Shown: positions 14,677 to 25,400 of the stretch, piece after piece
How positions within the stretch are numbered: the stretch's first letter is position 1
Layout of the letters: each line of letters opens with the position of its first letter
Source: Rudaea sp. 3F27F6
GTDB taxonomy: Bacteria > Pseudomonadota > Gammaproteobacteria > Xanthomonadales > Rhodanobacteraceae
NCBI RefSeq assembly: GCF_005503555.1
Contig: NZ_SCNG01000004.1
Span: 434,001 to 498,000, forward strand
DNA: 64,000 nucleotides
Reading direction: 5' to 3'
Made by a program: the position numbers and the translations under genes
The notes under the pieces: model-generated
What the model saw: the letters and a program-made list of their open reading frames with translations, nothing else
The model's database searches: none
Told to the model about the DNA's origin: nothing

Positions 14677-16467
14677 ATGTACGCAAGACTCGCCCCGCTT
14701 TGCCTCGCTCTGCTCTGTTCCGTGACGACGTTCGCGCAAACGCCCGAGGCGGACAAAGCGAAACTGGTCGACTTCCAGTGGGGCGTGAAGATTCCGCTGC
14801 GCGACGGGGTGAAGCTCAACGCGACGCTGTATCGGCCGTACGAACAGAAGGCGCCGGTGCCGTGCGTGTTCACCCTGACCCCGTATATCTCGCAGAGCTA
14901 CCACGAGCGCGGCATGTACTTCGCCACGCACGACTATGTGTTCTTGACCATCGACGTGCGCGGCCGCGGCAATTCCGAGGGCGAGTTCACCCCGCTGCTG
15001 CAGGAAGCGAAGGACGGCCACGACATCGTCGAGTGGCTGGCCAAGCAGTCCTATTGCGACGGCAAGATCACCATGTGGGGCGGCTCCTACGCCGGCTACG
15101 ACCAGTGGGCCACGGCCAAGGAATTCCCGCCGCATCTGGCGACGATCGTGCCGGTCGCCTCGCCGCGCCCGAGCGTCGACTTTCCGTTCGTGAGCAACAT
15201 CTATTATTCGTACGACATGCAGTGGCTCACGCTGACGAGCGGACACACGAGCCAGGAGGGCATCTTCGGCGACCTGGCATTCTGGGCCACGCAGTTCGAC
15301 AAGCTGTACAAGAGCCATCGCCCGTACAAGGAACTCGACACTGTCGTCGGCAATCCTTCGCCGATCTTCCAGACCTGGGTCGCGCATCCCGAGCCCGACG
15401 CCTATTGGGACAGCTATAGCCCGACGCCGGAACAGTTCGCCAAGATCGATCTGCCGATCCTCTCGATCACCGGTCAGTACGACGACGACCAGCCCGGCGC
15501 GCTGTCGTTCTACCGCGAACATTTCCAGCGCGGCTCCGAAGCGGCGAAGGCCAAGCATTACCTGATCATCGGCCCCTGGGACCACCCGGGTACGCGCACG
15601 CCGAAGGTCGACGTCGGCGGACTCAAGTTCGGCCCGGCCAGCCTGGTCGACGTGAACAAGCTGCACAAGGACTGGTTCGACTGGACGATGAAGGGCGGCA
15701 GCAAGCCCGAGTTCCTCAAGGACAAGGTCGCCTACTACGTGCTCGGCGGCGGTGCCGAGGAATGGCGTTACGCGCCCTCGCTCGCCGCGGTCACCGCGGA
15801 AGCGCGCCCGATGTACCTGTCATCGGAAGGCGGCCGCGCCAACGACATCTATGCGTCGGGCACGCTCGGCGCGGCCAAGCCCGCGTCGGGCGGCACGCCG
15901 GACCGCTATGTCTACGACCCGCTCGATACCAAATTCACCGCATGGGACGGTTGGGCGGACTTCGAGACCGGCCTGATCTCGCAGCGTGGCCTGATCGAGG
16001 CGAGCGGCAAGATCCTCGCCTACCACACCGCGCCGCTCGCGCAGGACACCGAACTCGCGGGCTTCCCGAAACTCAGCGTCTGGCTTTCGCTCGACCAGCC
16101 GGACACGGATTTCATCGCCTTCCTCTATGAAATCCGCCCCGACGGCAGCAGCATCCAGCTCGGCTCGAACATGCTGCGCGCACGCTATCGCAAGGGTGTG
16201 CGCGAACCCGCGCTGGTCAAATCGGGCGCGATCGAACGCTACGACTTCGACGCGTTCCCGTTCACTGCGCGCCGCATCGGCAAGGGCAGCCGCCTGCGCC
16301 TCGTGTTCGGTCCGCTCAACTCCAAGCAGTTCGAGAAGAACTACAACGCCGGCGGTGTCGTCGCCGAAGAGTCCGGCAAGGACGCACGCACGGTGACGGT
16401 GACCCTGTATCACGACGCCGCGCATCCGAGTGCGTTGTACCTGCCGATCGCCGCGCCGAAGAAATAA
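14677..16467 (+). CDS. Exported CocE/NonD (peptidase S15-type) hydrolase, copy 1
   Basis: A 596-residue alpha/beta hydrolase of the CocE/X-Pro dipeptidyl-peptidase S15 group with a signal peptide (residues 1-20, ending TFAQ). The hydrolase domain carries DVRGRGNSEGEF and the nucleophile elbow GGSYAG with Ser at about residue 137. The acid/His part includes ITGQYDDDQPGA and GPWDHPGTRTP. The C-terminal jellyroll domain (from about residue 400) carries the PX-DPP_C pattern. These enzymes cleave acyl or amide bonds of esters, peptides or beta-lactam-type substrates; the substrate here is unknown. Ribosome site GGGAG precedes the ATG. A tandem paralogue follows after 27 bases. Confidence 0.92.
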   Translation: MYARLAPLCLALLCSVTTFAQTPEADKAKLVDFQWGVKIPLRDGVKLNATLYRPYEQKAPVPCVFTLTPYISQSYHERGMYFATHDYVFLTIDVRGRGNSEGEFTPLLQEAKDGHDIVEWLAKQSYCDGKITMWGGSYAGYDQWATAKEFPPHLATIVPVASPRPSVDFPFVSNIYYSYDMQWLTLTSGHTSQEGIFGDLAFWATQFDKLYKSHRPYKELDTVVGNPSPIFQTWVAHPEPDAYWDSYSPTPEQFAKIDLPILSITGQYDDDQPGALSFYREHFQRGSEAAKAKHYLIIGPWDHPGTRTPKVDVGGLKFGPASLVDVNKLHKDWFDWTMKGGSKPEFLKDKVAYYVLGGGAEEWRYAPSLAAVTAEARPMYLSSEGGRANDIYASGTLGAAKPASGGTPDRYVYDPLDTKFTAWDGWADFETGLISQRGLIEASGKILAYHTAPLAQDTELAGFPKLSVWLSLDQPDTDFIAFLYEIRPDGSSIQLGSNMLRARYRKGVREPALVKSGAIERYDFDAFPFTARRIGKGSRLRLVFGPLNSKQFEKNYNAGGVVAEESGKDARTVTVTLYHDAAHPSALYLPIAAPKK

Positions 16468-16494
16468 GCGAACGTCTCGCTGGGGAGAGAGTTG

Positions 16495-18300
16495 ATGTTC
16501 GTGCGATTCGCCCTCGCCTGGGCGCTGCTGGTGTGGTCCCTCGCGTCCGCCGCCGCACCCGCGGCGGACGCAGGCAGCCCCGTCGATTTTCGCTGGGGCG
16601 TGAAGATTCCGCTGCGCGACGGTGTCAAACTCAACGCCACGCTGTACCGGCCGCAGGGACAGAAAGAGCCGCTGCCGTGCATCTTCACCCTCGATCCGTA
16701 CGTGGCCCAGGGTTTTCATGAGCCGGCGAAATATTTCGCCGGCCACGGCTACGTGTTCGTCACCGTCGATGCGCGCGGCCGCGGCAATTCCGCGGGCGAA
16801 TTCACACCGCTGCTGCAGGAAGCCAAGGACGGCCACGACGTCGTCGAATGGCTCGCCGCGCAGGACTACTGCAACGGCAAGATCGCCATGCACGGCGGCT
16901 CCTATCTCGGCTATGCGCAATGGGCGACGGCCAAGGAATTTCCGCCGCATCTGTCGGCGATCGTGCCAGTCGCTTCGCCGCGGCCCGGTGTCGATTTCCC
17001 GATGCACAACAACATCACCTCGCCGTACGTCATCCAGTGGCTGACGCTGACCAGCGGGCGCGACGTGCAATTCAATCTCTACGTCGACCGCGGCTTCTGG
17101 GACGGCCAGTTCGGCAAGTGGTATCTGCAGCATCGTCCGTTCCGCGAGATCGATACGCTGGTCGGCAATCCCTCGCCGATCCTGCAGACCTGGCTGGCGC
17201 ATCCGTACCTCGACGCGTTCTGGGACAGCCACGCTCCGACCACGGCGCAGTTCGCCAAGATCGACCTGCCGATCCTCACCATCACCGGCCAGTACGACGC
17301 CGATCAGCTCGGCGCGCTCTCGTACTATCGCGACCATCAGGCGCAGGCGACGCTGCAGGCCCGCGCGCGCCACTATCTGATCATCGGGCCGTGGGACCAT
17401 TTCGGTTCGCAGATGCCCACGGCGCAATACGGCGGTGTGCGCTTCGGCCAGGCCGCGGCGATCGACCTGCAGCGGTTGCATCGCGACTGGTACGACTGGA
17501 CGCTCAAGGGCGCCCCACGGCCGGAGTTCCTGAAAAACAAAGTTGCGTACTACATGGTCGGCGAGGGCGACGGTGAATGGCGCTATGCCGATTCGCTCGC
17601 CGCGATCACGGCGCAGCCGCGCGCGCTGTATCTCGCTTCGGCAAACGGACGCGCCGACGACGTGCTCGCCTCGGGCTCGCTGCACGCCGCGCCCGTGCGC
17701 GGTGCCGCGCAGCCCGACCGCTTCGTCTCCGATCCGCTCGATACGCGGCCGTTCGTCTCGATCCGCGACGCCTACCGCGCCGGCGACCACGGCCTGCTCG
17801 ACCAGAGCGGCTTGCTCGACGCGGCCGGCAGGATTCTCGTCTACCACTCCGAGCCGTTCGCCGAAGACACCGAACTGGCCGGCTTCATCAAACTTAGCGC
17901 GTGGCTCGCACTCGATCAGCGCGACACCGATCTCTCCGTCTTCGTCTACGAGATGAAGAGCGACGGCCGCAGCATGCTGCTCGCGTTCGACGTAATGCGC
18001 GCGCGCTATCGCAAGAGCCTGCGCGAGCCCGCCCTCGTGCAGCCCGGTGCGATCGAACGCTACGACTTCGATCACTTCAATTTCATTGCGCGCCGCATCG
18101 CCAAGAGCAGCCGCCTGCGTCTCGTCGTCGGCCCGGTGAATTCGCGCAATATGGAAAAGAACTACAACGCCGGCGGCGCGGTCACGGAGGAATCCGCCAA
18201 GGACGCGCGCACAGTGACGATCAAGCTCTATCACGACGACGCGCATCCGAGCGCGCTGTATCTGCCGATCGCACAGGCGCCGGCAAAAGCCAAACCTTGA
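16495..18300 (+). CDS. Exported CocE/NonD (peptidase S15-type) hydrolase, copy 2
   Basis: A 601-residue paralogue of the preceding protein, sharing long identical blocks (for example WGVKIPLRDGVKLNATLYRP and EFTPLLQEAKDGHD). The nucleophile elbow is GGSYLG with Ser at about residue 136; ITGQYDADQLGA and GPWDHFGSQMP follow. It has a signal peptide (FALAWALLVWSLASAAAP). The ATG at 16495 has a good ribosome site GGGGAGAGA; the in-frame TTG three bases earlier is less likely. The two copies arose by tandem duplication and have since diverged (different metal/lid region around residues 150-200), suggesting related but different substrates. Confidence 0.92.
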   Translation: MFVRFALAWALLVWSLASAAAPAADAGSPVDFRWGVKIPLRDGVKLNATLYRPQGQKEPLPCIFTLDPYVAQGFHEPAKYFAGHGYVFVTVDARGRGNSAGEFTPLLQEAKDGHDVVEWLAAQDYCNGKIAMHGGSYLGYAQWATAKEFPPHLSAIVPVASPRPGVDFPMHNNITSPYVIQWLTLTSGRDVQFNLYVDRGFWDGQFGKWYLQHRPFREIDTLVGNPSPILQTWLAHPYLDAFWDSHAPTTAQFAKIDLPILTITGQYDADQLGALSYYRDHQAQATLQARARHYLIIGPWDHFGSQMPTAQYGGVRFGQAAAIDLQRLHRDWYDWTLKGAPRPEFLKNKVAYYMVGEGDGEWRYADSLAAITAQPRALYLASANGRADDVLASGSLHAAPVRGAAQPDRFVSDPLDTRPFVSIRDAYRAGDHGLLDQSGLLDAAGRILVYHSEPFAEDTELAGFIKLSAWLALDQRDTDLSVFVYEMKSDGRSMLLAFDVMRARYRKSLREPALVQPGAIERYDFDHFNFIARRIAKSSRLRLVVGPVNSRNMEKNYNAGGAVTEESAKDARTVTIKLYHDDAHPSALYLPIAQAPAKAKP

Positions 18301-18355
18301 TGCCGCCGCCGCGTCGTTCGCGGCGCGAATCTCTCTGACACCCATCGATCCGGAT

Positions 18356-18381
18356 CGCGAAGACGCTCGTTCGTCTTCGCG
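18356..18381 (+). terminator. Strong hairpin after the hydrolase pair
   Basis: A perfect 10-base stem CGCGAAGACG / CGTCTTCGCG around a 6-base loop lies 56 bases after the second hydrolase stop. No T-tract follows, so it may be a Rho-dependent or attenuating structure, or an mRNA-stabilising hairpin, rather than a full terminator before the receptor gene at 18482. Confidence 0.4.
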
Positions 18382-18481
18382 CCTCTGCGTCGCAGCGCAT
18401 GTCACGGCGCTTTCATAGAGCCGTGGAATGCTGCTGCGCTTTTCGGCGCTCCATGCCGGAAGGGGTCAACGGGGATATTCC

Positions 18482-20851
18482 ATGTATCGAAAAACTACAC
18501 TCGCCCTGGCTTTGAGCCTGGCGATTTCCACTCTTGCCTGCGCCGCGCAGCCGGCTGCCGACAACACCGCACCGTCCGCCGACGCAGCCGCCGCCGACAG
18601 CGCAGGCGCGACGCAGTCCGCCAAAGAACTTGAAGCGATCTCGGTCGTCGGCACCGGCCAGGCGCGCCAGGTCCAGCGCATCACGTCGAAGAACCTCGAC
18701 GCGCTGCCGCCCGGCACCAATCCGCAGAAAGTGCTGAACATCCTGCCCGGCGTGAATGCGCAGTCGATCGACGCGCTGAGCGCGAACGAGCAGTCGCTGA
18801 CCTTGAGCCTGCGCGGCTTCAATTCGACGCGCCTCGGCTACACGCTCGACAACATGCCGCTCGGCGACAGCGCGTACAACAACTACAACGGACTGAGCCT
18901 GCCGCGTGCGCTGATCGCGGAAAACCTTGCCAGCGCAGAACTCGCCGAAGGCATCGGCAATATCGGCACGCCGTCGACGAGCAACCTCGGCGGCGCGATC
19001 TCATACAAGTCGAGCGATCCGGCGAAAACGCCCGGCGCGCGCTTCACCCAGACCTTCGGCTCGGATGCGAACCGGCGCAGTTTCGTGCGCCTCGATACGG
19101 GCGAATGGAACGGCTTCTCGGCCTACCTGTCCGGCATGTACGCAACCTCGGATTTGTTCGTCAATCAGCCGGCCTACAACCAGTCCACGACCAAGCAGTT
19201 CAACGCCAAGGCGGTCTACGCATTCGAGTACGGCAAGCTCTCCGCCTTCGTCGATACCTCGCGCACCTCGCAGGCCGACGACTTCTATCTGTCTAAGGAC
19301 GGCTTCGCGCGCGGCCTCGGCTGGGACTGGGGCGGCTACGCGCCGAACTGGCAGAAAGCGCTGAGCCGCGCCTACTGCAACGCCGGCAGCCTGAACGCGA
19401 AACTCTGCGACAAGAGCGGCCCCGACCAGGACGCCGACGGCGCTTTCACCGGCGGCCAGATTCTGCGCAACGACGACGTCTACTACGTCGCCGGCGACTT
19501 CTTCCCGAGCACCAACGTCGATCTGCACGCGCAGGTCTACCATCACGAGGACAAGGGCGCGGGCAACAACTGGAACAGCGGCAGCTGGTCGAACTTCGGT
19601 ACGCCGCAACAGCTTCCGCTGATCGTCCGCACCACGCTGTACACGATCAACCGCACCGGCGCCCAGCTCAGCTTCGGTTGGGACGCGGGCATCAACCGCC
19701 TCGAAGGCGGCGTGTGGTACGAGCACAATGTCAGCTCGGCCTCGCGCTACAACTACACCGACGTGACCGGCCCGACCAGCCTCGACGGTTTCATCGGCCG
19801 CCAGCCCGACGTCGGCGTGTTCGCCCAGCGCACCGTCTGGGAAACGCGACAGGCCTGGCTGCGCGACACGATCAAACTGATGGACGATCGCCTCACTCTC
19901 GACTTCGGCCTGAAGAGCCCGCACGCCACGTCGAGCGCGACCGCGCTGCCCGGCGTGGCGAAGAAGCCGATCCTGCCGACTTCGAACAATCAGTTCGCCA
20001 CCGGCAAGCTGTCGGCGAGCAAGGCTCTGCTGCCGCAGGCCGGCGTGCGCTACGAACTCGCCGAAGGCCAGGAAGTCTTCGCCGGCTATGCGAAGAACAT
20101 CGCCATGTTCCAGGGCGGTTTCAAGCTCGGTCCGCAGGCCGTGAGCCAGGCAGTGTGGGATTCCCAGGCCGGCGCACTCAAGCCGGAAAAATCGCGCACG
20201 CTCGAAGCGGGCTACCGCATCGTGCGCGAAGACTTTCAGGCTTCGGCCGCCGTCTACGACGTGAACTTCGACAACCGCCTGCTGCAGTACAACCCCTGCG
20301 ATTCGCGCCAGCCGGTCGGCCCGAACTGCGGCAACCGCTTCTACAACGTCGGCGGCGTGTCGAGCCACGGCCTCGAACTGACCTTCCTGTGGACGCCGTC
20401 CGAGCACTGGCGCTGGTACAACTCGGCCTCGTTCAACCGCTCGACCTACGACAACGACTACGTGCAGGGCGGCGTGCTGCAGCCGACGCGCGGCAAAATC
20501 CAGGTCGATACGCCGCAGAAGATGTTTTCGAGCGAGCTGACCTGGACCGATGGCCCGCTGTTCGCGACCTTGCGCGGCAAGTACACGGGCCGGCGCTACT
20601 ATACCTACACCAACGATCGCGGCTTCGGCGGCTACACCACGTTCGACCTCAGCGCAGGCTACGATTTCGGCGCGGTTTCCTACGCCAAGGACGTGCGCGT
20701 GATGCTCAACCTGACCAACCTGACCGACCGGCGCTATGCGGCCAACCTGGACAGCAGCGTGTTCGCTCCGGTCGATCCGAGAGGCACGATCTATGTGTTC
20801 CACGCCTCCGCGCCGCGGCAAATCTTCGGCTCGATCGATGTGCGCTTCTAA
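18482..20851 (+). CDS. TonB-dependent outer-membrane receptor
   Basis: A 789-residue TonB-dependent receptor with signal peptide (residues 1-21), an Ala-rich linker, a plug domain (from EAISVVGTG, a TonB-box-like segment, to roughly residue 190, including LSLRGFNSTRLGYTLDNMP) and a 22-strand barrel ending in the canonical C-terminal Phe (GSIDVRF). The last strands carry the TBDR signature NLTNLTDRRYAANLDS. The ATG at 18482 is preferred because it begins the signal peptide and follows GGGGA. The ligand is unknown. Being sandwiched between exported hydrolases and an exported phytase-like esterase suggests uptake of a product those enzymes release. Confidence 0.92.
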   Translation: MYRKTTLALALSLAISTLACAAQPAADNTAPSADAAAADSAGATQSAKELEAISVVGTGQARQVQRITSKNLDALPPGTNPQKVLNILPGVNAQSIDALSANEQSLTLSLRGFNSTRLGYTLDNMPLGDSAYNNYNGLSLPRALIAENLASAELAEGIGNIGTPSTSNLGGAISYKSSDPAKTPGARFTQTFGSDANRRSFVRLDTGEWNGFSAYLSGMYATSDLFVNQPAYNQSTTKQFNAKAVYAFEYGKLSAFVDTSRTSQADDFYLSKDGFARGLGWDWGGYAPNWQKALSRAYCNAGSLNAKLCDKSGPDQDADGAFTGGQILRNDDVYYVAGDFFPSTNVDLHAQVYHHEDKGAGNNWNSGSWSNFGTPQQLPLIVRTTLYTINRTGAQLSFGWDAGINRLEGGVWYEHNVSSASRYNYTDVTGPTSLDGFIGRQPDVGVFAQRTVWETRQAWLRDTIKLMDDRLTLDFGLKSPHATSSATALPGVAKKPILPTSNNQFATGKLSASKALLPQAGVRYELAEGQEVFAGYAKNIAMFQGGFKLGPQAVSQAVWDSQAGALKPEKSRTLEAGYRIVREDFQASAAVYDVNFDNRLLQYNPCDSRQPVGPNCGNRFYNVGGVSSHGLELTFLWTPSEHWRWYNSASFNRSTYDNDYVQGGVLQPTRGKIQVDTPQKMFSSELTWTDGPLFATLRGKYTGRRYYTYTNDRGFGGYTTFDLSAGYDFGAVSYAKDVRVMLNLTNLTDRRYAANLDSSVFAPVDPRGTIYVFHASAPRQIFGSIDVRF

Positions 20852-22433
20852 GCGCGGCGCAGCGGCTTCGCCCACGCGCGTCGCCATTGCGGTGCGCGCG
20901 AAAACGTTCGCCTGCGCATGGCTGCTGTCTTCCGCCGCGTTCGCGACGGGAACGGAATTCACCACGCCGCATCGCGACGATGCGGCGGGCGCACAGTCCG
21001 TGAGCTTCGCCGGCCAGACCTTCGTCAATCACGGCCTCGTCGGCACCGGACGTCTGTCCGCACAGACCGTGGATTTCCTCGGCGACACGCTCGGCTCGTT
21101 CTCCTCGCTCGGCGTCGACAAGGCGAGCTGGCGCCGCGTCGGCGATCACTACGAAGGCGTCCTGTGGACCCTGCCCGATCGCGGCCGCAACGATCCGGGC
21201 GCCGGCCTGTTCTACGACTACGCCGCGCGCCTGCACCGCTTTCGTATCCGCTTCACGCCGTACACAGGCCGGCCTTTACCCGCCGACGTCGCCTCGCAGA
21301 ACCAGATGCGGCTCGTGCCCGACGGCGGCCGTGAACTGCGCGACGTTCGCGGCACACCGTTCACCGGCGCCGATCCGGGCGCGGCGACGAAAAATATCGG
21401 CGGCACCTTGTTTCCGGTCCCCGCGCAAGGCGTCGGTGCGGGCAAGATCGCGATCGACAGCGAATCGCTCTCGTTCGCCGCCGACGGCAGTTTCTACATC
21501 GGCGACGAATACGCCGCCTATGTCTACCTGTTCGACGGCAGCGGCCGCATGCGCGGCGCGCTCGTGCCGCCGAACGCGGTCGTGCCGCACACCGCCGGCA
21601 AAATCAATTTCAATTCGCTCGCGCCGCCCGACAGCGGACGGCGCAACAATCAGGGCGTCGAAGGCATGTCGTTGTCGCCCGACGGCACGCGCCTTTTTGT
21701 CGCCCTGCAGAGCGCGCTCGTACAAGACACCGCGCGTGCCGGCGACAAACGCGATGCGAGCGGCCGCGTGACCCTGCGCGTGCTCGTCTACGACACCGCG
21801 CAGCGCGCGCTGCCCACGGCGCCGATCGCGCACTATGTGATGCAGTTGCCGGCCTACACCTCCGACGGCGACGGCGGACGCGTGAACCGCACCGCCGCAC
21901 AGAGCGAAATCCGCGCGCTCAACGCGCACCAGTTCCTGATGCTCGCGCGCGACGCGAACGGCCTCGGCGCCGACAACGAAAAACCGATCGTCTACAAAAG
22001 CGTCCTGCTCGCCGACACCGAAGGCGCAACGAACCTCGCCGGCGGTGTCTACGAAACCGGCACGGAATCGGTGCTGCGGGCACAGGACGACACGGCGCTC
22101 AAACCCGGCATCGAGCCGATCCGCTGGACCGAGCTGGTCGATCTGCTCAACCCGACCCAGTTGGCGCGCTTCGGTCTCAACCTCGAAACCAAGCCGAAGA
22201 ACCGTCCGCTGACCTTGTCGGAAAAATGGGAGGCGATGGATCTGGTTTCCGTGCTCGATCCGGCTCATCCCGACGATTACTTTCTTATCGTCGGCAACGA
22301 CAACGACTTCATCGCGCGCCGCTGCGTGATGCAGAAGCAGCGCTGCGATTCGGAATTCGACAACGACAATATGCTGCTCGTGTACCGCCTGACGCTGCCC
22401 GGGATGCAGGCTTACGCGACGCGCAAGCGCTGA
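20838..22433 (+). CDS. Exported esterase-like / phytase-like domain protein
   Basis: About 531 residues with the Phytase-like (esterase-like activity of phytase) beta-propeller domain, recognisable from VLWTLPDRGRNDPG, SESLSFAADGSFYIGDEYAAYVYLFD, NNQGVEGMSLSPDGTRLFVALQ and the C-terminal DDYFLIVGNDNDF. The chosen ATG overlaps the receptor gene by 14 bases, suggesting translational coupling. A GTG at 20892 would give a cleaner signal peptide (VRAKTFACAWLLSSAAFA) and is a serious alternative. It is probably a periplasmic phosphoester or ester hydrolase working with the receptor upstream. True phytase activity is not implied. Confidence 0.85.
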   Translation: MCASKRGAAASPTRVAIAVRAKTFACAWLLSSAAFATGTEFTTPHRDDAAGAQSVSFAGQTFVNHGLVGTGRLSAQTVDFLGDTLGSFSSLGVDKASWRRVGDHYEGVLWTLPDRGRNDPGAGLFYDYAARLHRFRIRFTPYTGRPLPADVASQNQMRLVPDGGRELRDVRGTPFTGADPGAATKNIGGTLFPVPAQGVGAGKIAIDSESLSFAADGSFYIGDEYAAYVYLFDGSGRMRGALVPPNAVVPHTAGKINFNSLAPPDSGRRNNQGVEGMSLSPDGTRLFVALQSALVQDTARAGDKRDASGRVTLRVLVYDTAQRALPTAPIAHYVMQLPAYTSDGDGGRVNRTAAQSEIRALNAHQFLMLARDANGLGADNEKPIVYKSVLLADTEGATNLAGGVYETGTESVLRAQDDTALKPGIEPIRWTELVDLLNPTQLARFGLNLETKPKNRPLTLSEKWEAMDLVSVLDPAHPDDYFLIVGNDNDFIARRCVMQKQRCDSEFDNDNMLLVYRLTLPGMQAYATRKR

Positions 22434-22453
22434 GGCGATACGATGCCGATGGC

Positions 22454-22481
22454 GGCCGGGCGAATATTCTTCGCCTCGGCC
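22454..22481. terminator. Hairpin between convergent genes
   Basis: GCGAA/TTCGC around TATTC, extended past a small internal loop by GGCCG/CGGCC, lying between the phytase-like gene (+) and the glucan synthase gene (-). There is no clear U-tract on either side. It is a probable bidirectional stop signal. Confidence 0.4.
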
Positions 22482-22495
22482 GTGCTCACATATGG

Positions 22496-25400
22496 CTAGG
22501 TTTCCTTAGGTGCCGCATCGAGATACACCTCGACGCGATGCACGCCGGCAGCCGGATTGAGTTCGATCGAGTTGTCGGCCTGCGCCACACCATCGAGCAG
22601 CACGCTGCCGGGCGGCCGCGACGCGTCGCGCTCGACGTGGATTGCATACGTCGCGTCGCCGTGCCGGTAGGCAAGGTCGACACCGGGCCATGCCGCCGGC
22701 AGGCGCGGCGCGATGCGCAGGCGTGTGCCTTCGCGCGTGAGGCCGAGGAAAGTCTCGACCAGCAAGCGGTACATCCAGCCGGCCGAGCCGGTGTACCAAG
22801 TCCAGCCGGCGCGGCCCGCATGTGCGGGATTCGCGTAGACGTCGCCGGCGACGACGTACGGCTCGCCTTTGTATATTTCCGTACTTTTTCCGTCGACCGC
22901 GTGGCCGATCGGATTGATCAGGCGGAACAACTGCCAGGCGCGTTCGACGCGGCCCGCCTCGGCGAACGCCATCGTCGCCCAGACCGCCGCGTGCGTGTAC
23001 TGGCCGCCGTTCTCGCGCACGCCCGACAGGTAGCCGGCGATATAGCCCGGATCGGGTGCGTGTATATCGGGCGCTCCCGTCGTCGCGCTGCGACTTTCCT
23101 CTTTCGACGCTTCGTGGCGCCGATCGAACGGCGGATCGAGCAGACGGATCAGACGCGCGTCTTCGTCGACCAGGTGTGCGTCGAGCGCATCGAGCGCGCT
23201 CGCCGCGCGCGTGGGGTCGGCCGCGCCCGAAAGGACGGCCCAGCTCTGCGCGATCGAATCGATGCGGCATTGCCGGTCGTCTTTCGATCCGAGCGGCGTG
23301 CCGTCGTCGAACCAGGCGCGGCGGTACCACTCGCCGTCCCAGGCATGCGATTCGATATTCGCCTGCAGTTCCTGCGCCTCGCGCTCGCAGCGTGTAGCGA
23401 AGATGCCGTCGTTGTGCAGGCGCGCGATCGCGGCGAATTCCGTCAGCACGCGATAGAGAAAGAATCCGAGCCAGACGCTTTCACCCATGCCGCCGGCACC
23501 GACCGCATTCATGCCGTCGTTCCAGTCGCCGCTGCCCATGCGCGGCAGGCCGTGCACGCTGCCCTTGACGCCGGCCAGCCCGTGCTCGATCGCGCGCACG
23601 CAATGCTGATAGAGATCGGCCATCTCGTTCGAACGCAGCGGCAGGTCGTAGTACGACTCTTCGCCCGCATTGAGCGGCCGGCCTTCGAGATAGTGGCTGC
23701 GTTCGGCGAGGATCGCGTGGTCGCCGCTCGTATGCACGTAGCGTGCGACGGCGAGCGGCAGCCACAGATAATCGTCCGAGCAGCGCGTGCGCACGCCGCG
23801 GCCGCCGGGCGGATGCCACCAGTGCAACACGTCGCCCTCGCGGAACTGGCATTGCGCGGCGAGCAGGATCTGCTCGCGCAGCAGGGGCGGATCGGCGTGA
23901 ACGAGGGCCATCGCGTCCTGCAGCTGATCGCGAAAGCCGAAAGCGCCGCCGGACTGGTGGAAACCGCTGCGCGCCCACAGTCGGCACGCGATCGTCTGAT
24001 ACAGCAGCCAGCCGTTCGCGAGCAGGTTGAAACCGGCGTCCGGCGTGGTCGCGACGAGGCTGCCGGCGAGGCGGTTCCACACCGCCGTGACCGCCTCGAA
24101 CGAAGCGCGCGCCGAACCCGAGCGGCGGAAGCGCACGACGAGATTCTCGGCTTCTTCGGCGCTGCGCGCGGCACCGAGGCGGAAGATCACCTCGCGCGTC
24201 TCGCCGTCGGCCAGTTCGAGCGGAACCTGGATCGCCGCGCACGGATCGAGACCGGCGCCAATGCGGCCCGACAGCGTCGTCCGCTGCATTGCCGCCGGCG
24301 CCGCAAGATTGCCGTTGCGGCCGATGAATTCGCTGCGATCGGTGCTCACCGTGCGCTGCGAATTCTCGGCGTCGAAGAAGGCGACGTGCTCGGCGAACTC
24401 GGCGTTCCAGGTGTTGCGCGCGAACAGGGCGCCGCTCGCGTCGAGCCAGCTGGCGACATGCTGCGCGGTCTTCGCCGGCAGATCGCCGAGCACCCACTCG
24501 ACGTAGCCGGTGATCGTGAGCTTGCGCGCGCGGCCCGAATCGTTGTGCAGGCGCAGAACGAAGAATTTCACCGGCGTCTCGGCATCGACGTGCATGCGCA
24601 GCTCGCTCGCAATGCCATCCTCGATGTGCTCGAACTGGCTGTAACCGAAACCGTGACGCGCGATATAGCGGCCGTTGCCGCAGGCGGGCAGCGGCGACGG
24701 CGACCAGTACGCGCCGGTCTCTTCGTCGCGCAGGTAGAACGCTTCGCCGCCTGCGTCGGATACGGCGTCGTTCTGCCACGGCGTCAGCCGGTATTCGTGC
24801 GCGTTGTCGAAGAACGTATAGCCCGAGCCCGCTTCGCTGACCACGCTGCCGAAATTCGGATTGGCGAGCACGTTCACCCACGGCAGCGGCGTGCGCTTCG
24901 CCGCGTCGCAGACGATCACGTATTCGCGCCCGTCGCGAGCGAAGCCGCCGTAGCCGTTGAACAGATCCAGTTTCGGCATCGGCACTTCGCGCGTATCGAC
25001 CTCCGCGTCCTCGCGCGTGGCAACGAGCTTCGGCACCGCGAATTCGCCGACCACGGACTTCGTGTCCTTGAGCTGCTCGGCGAAACTGCCCGCGCGGTCG
25101 CTGAGCACGACACGCGCGACCGCGAGCAGTTGCACGCGATCCTCGTGCGGGATCTGCGCGCTCGAACGCACGAAGACACCGCCGGGCTTGTCGATCATTG
25201 CGGCTTCGCCGATCGCGGCGACGGCGCCGTAGATCGCATCGTTCACTTCTTGGCGATAGCCGCCGCGCTCCTCGTTGAGCACGATCAGGTCGAACTTCAG
25301 GCCCTTGTTGCGGCAATAACGCTGCGCGGCGACGGCCTGGCGGACCAGGACGAGCTTGTCCACGTCTTCGATCAGCACGAGCGCGATCGACAGGTCGCCG

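Noticed and set aside
15820-18405. 861-codon open frame on the minus strand opposite the two S15 hydrolases
   Set aside because: It lies wholly opposite two genes with complete motifs; its residues are compositionally biased (Arg, Val, Glu, Asp) and its internal repetition only mirrors the tandem duplication. Long antisense frames are expected at this GC content.
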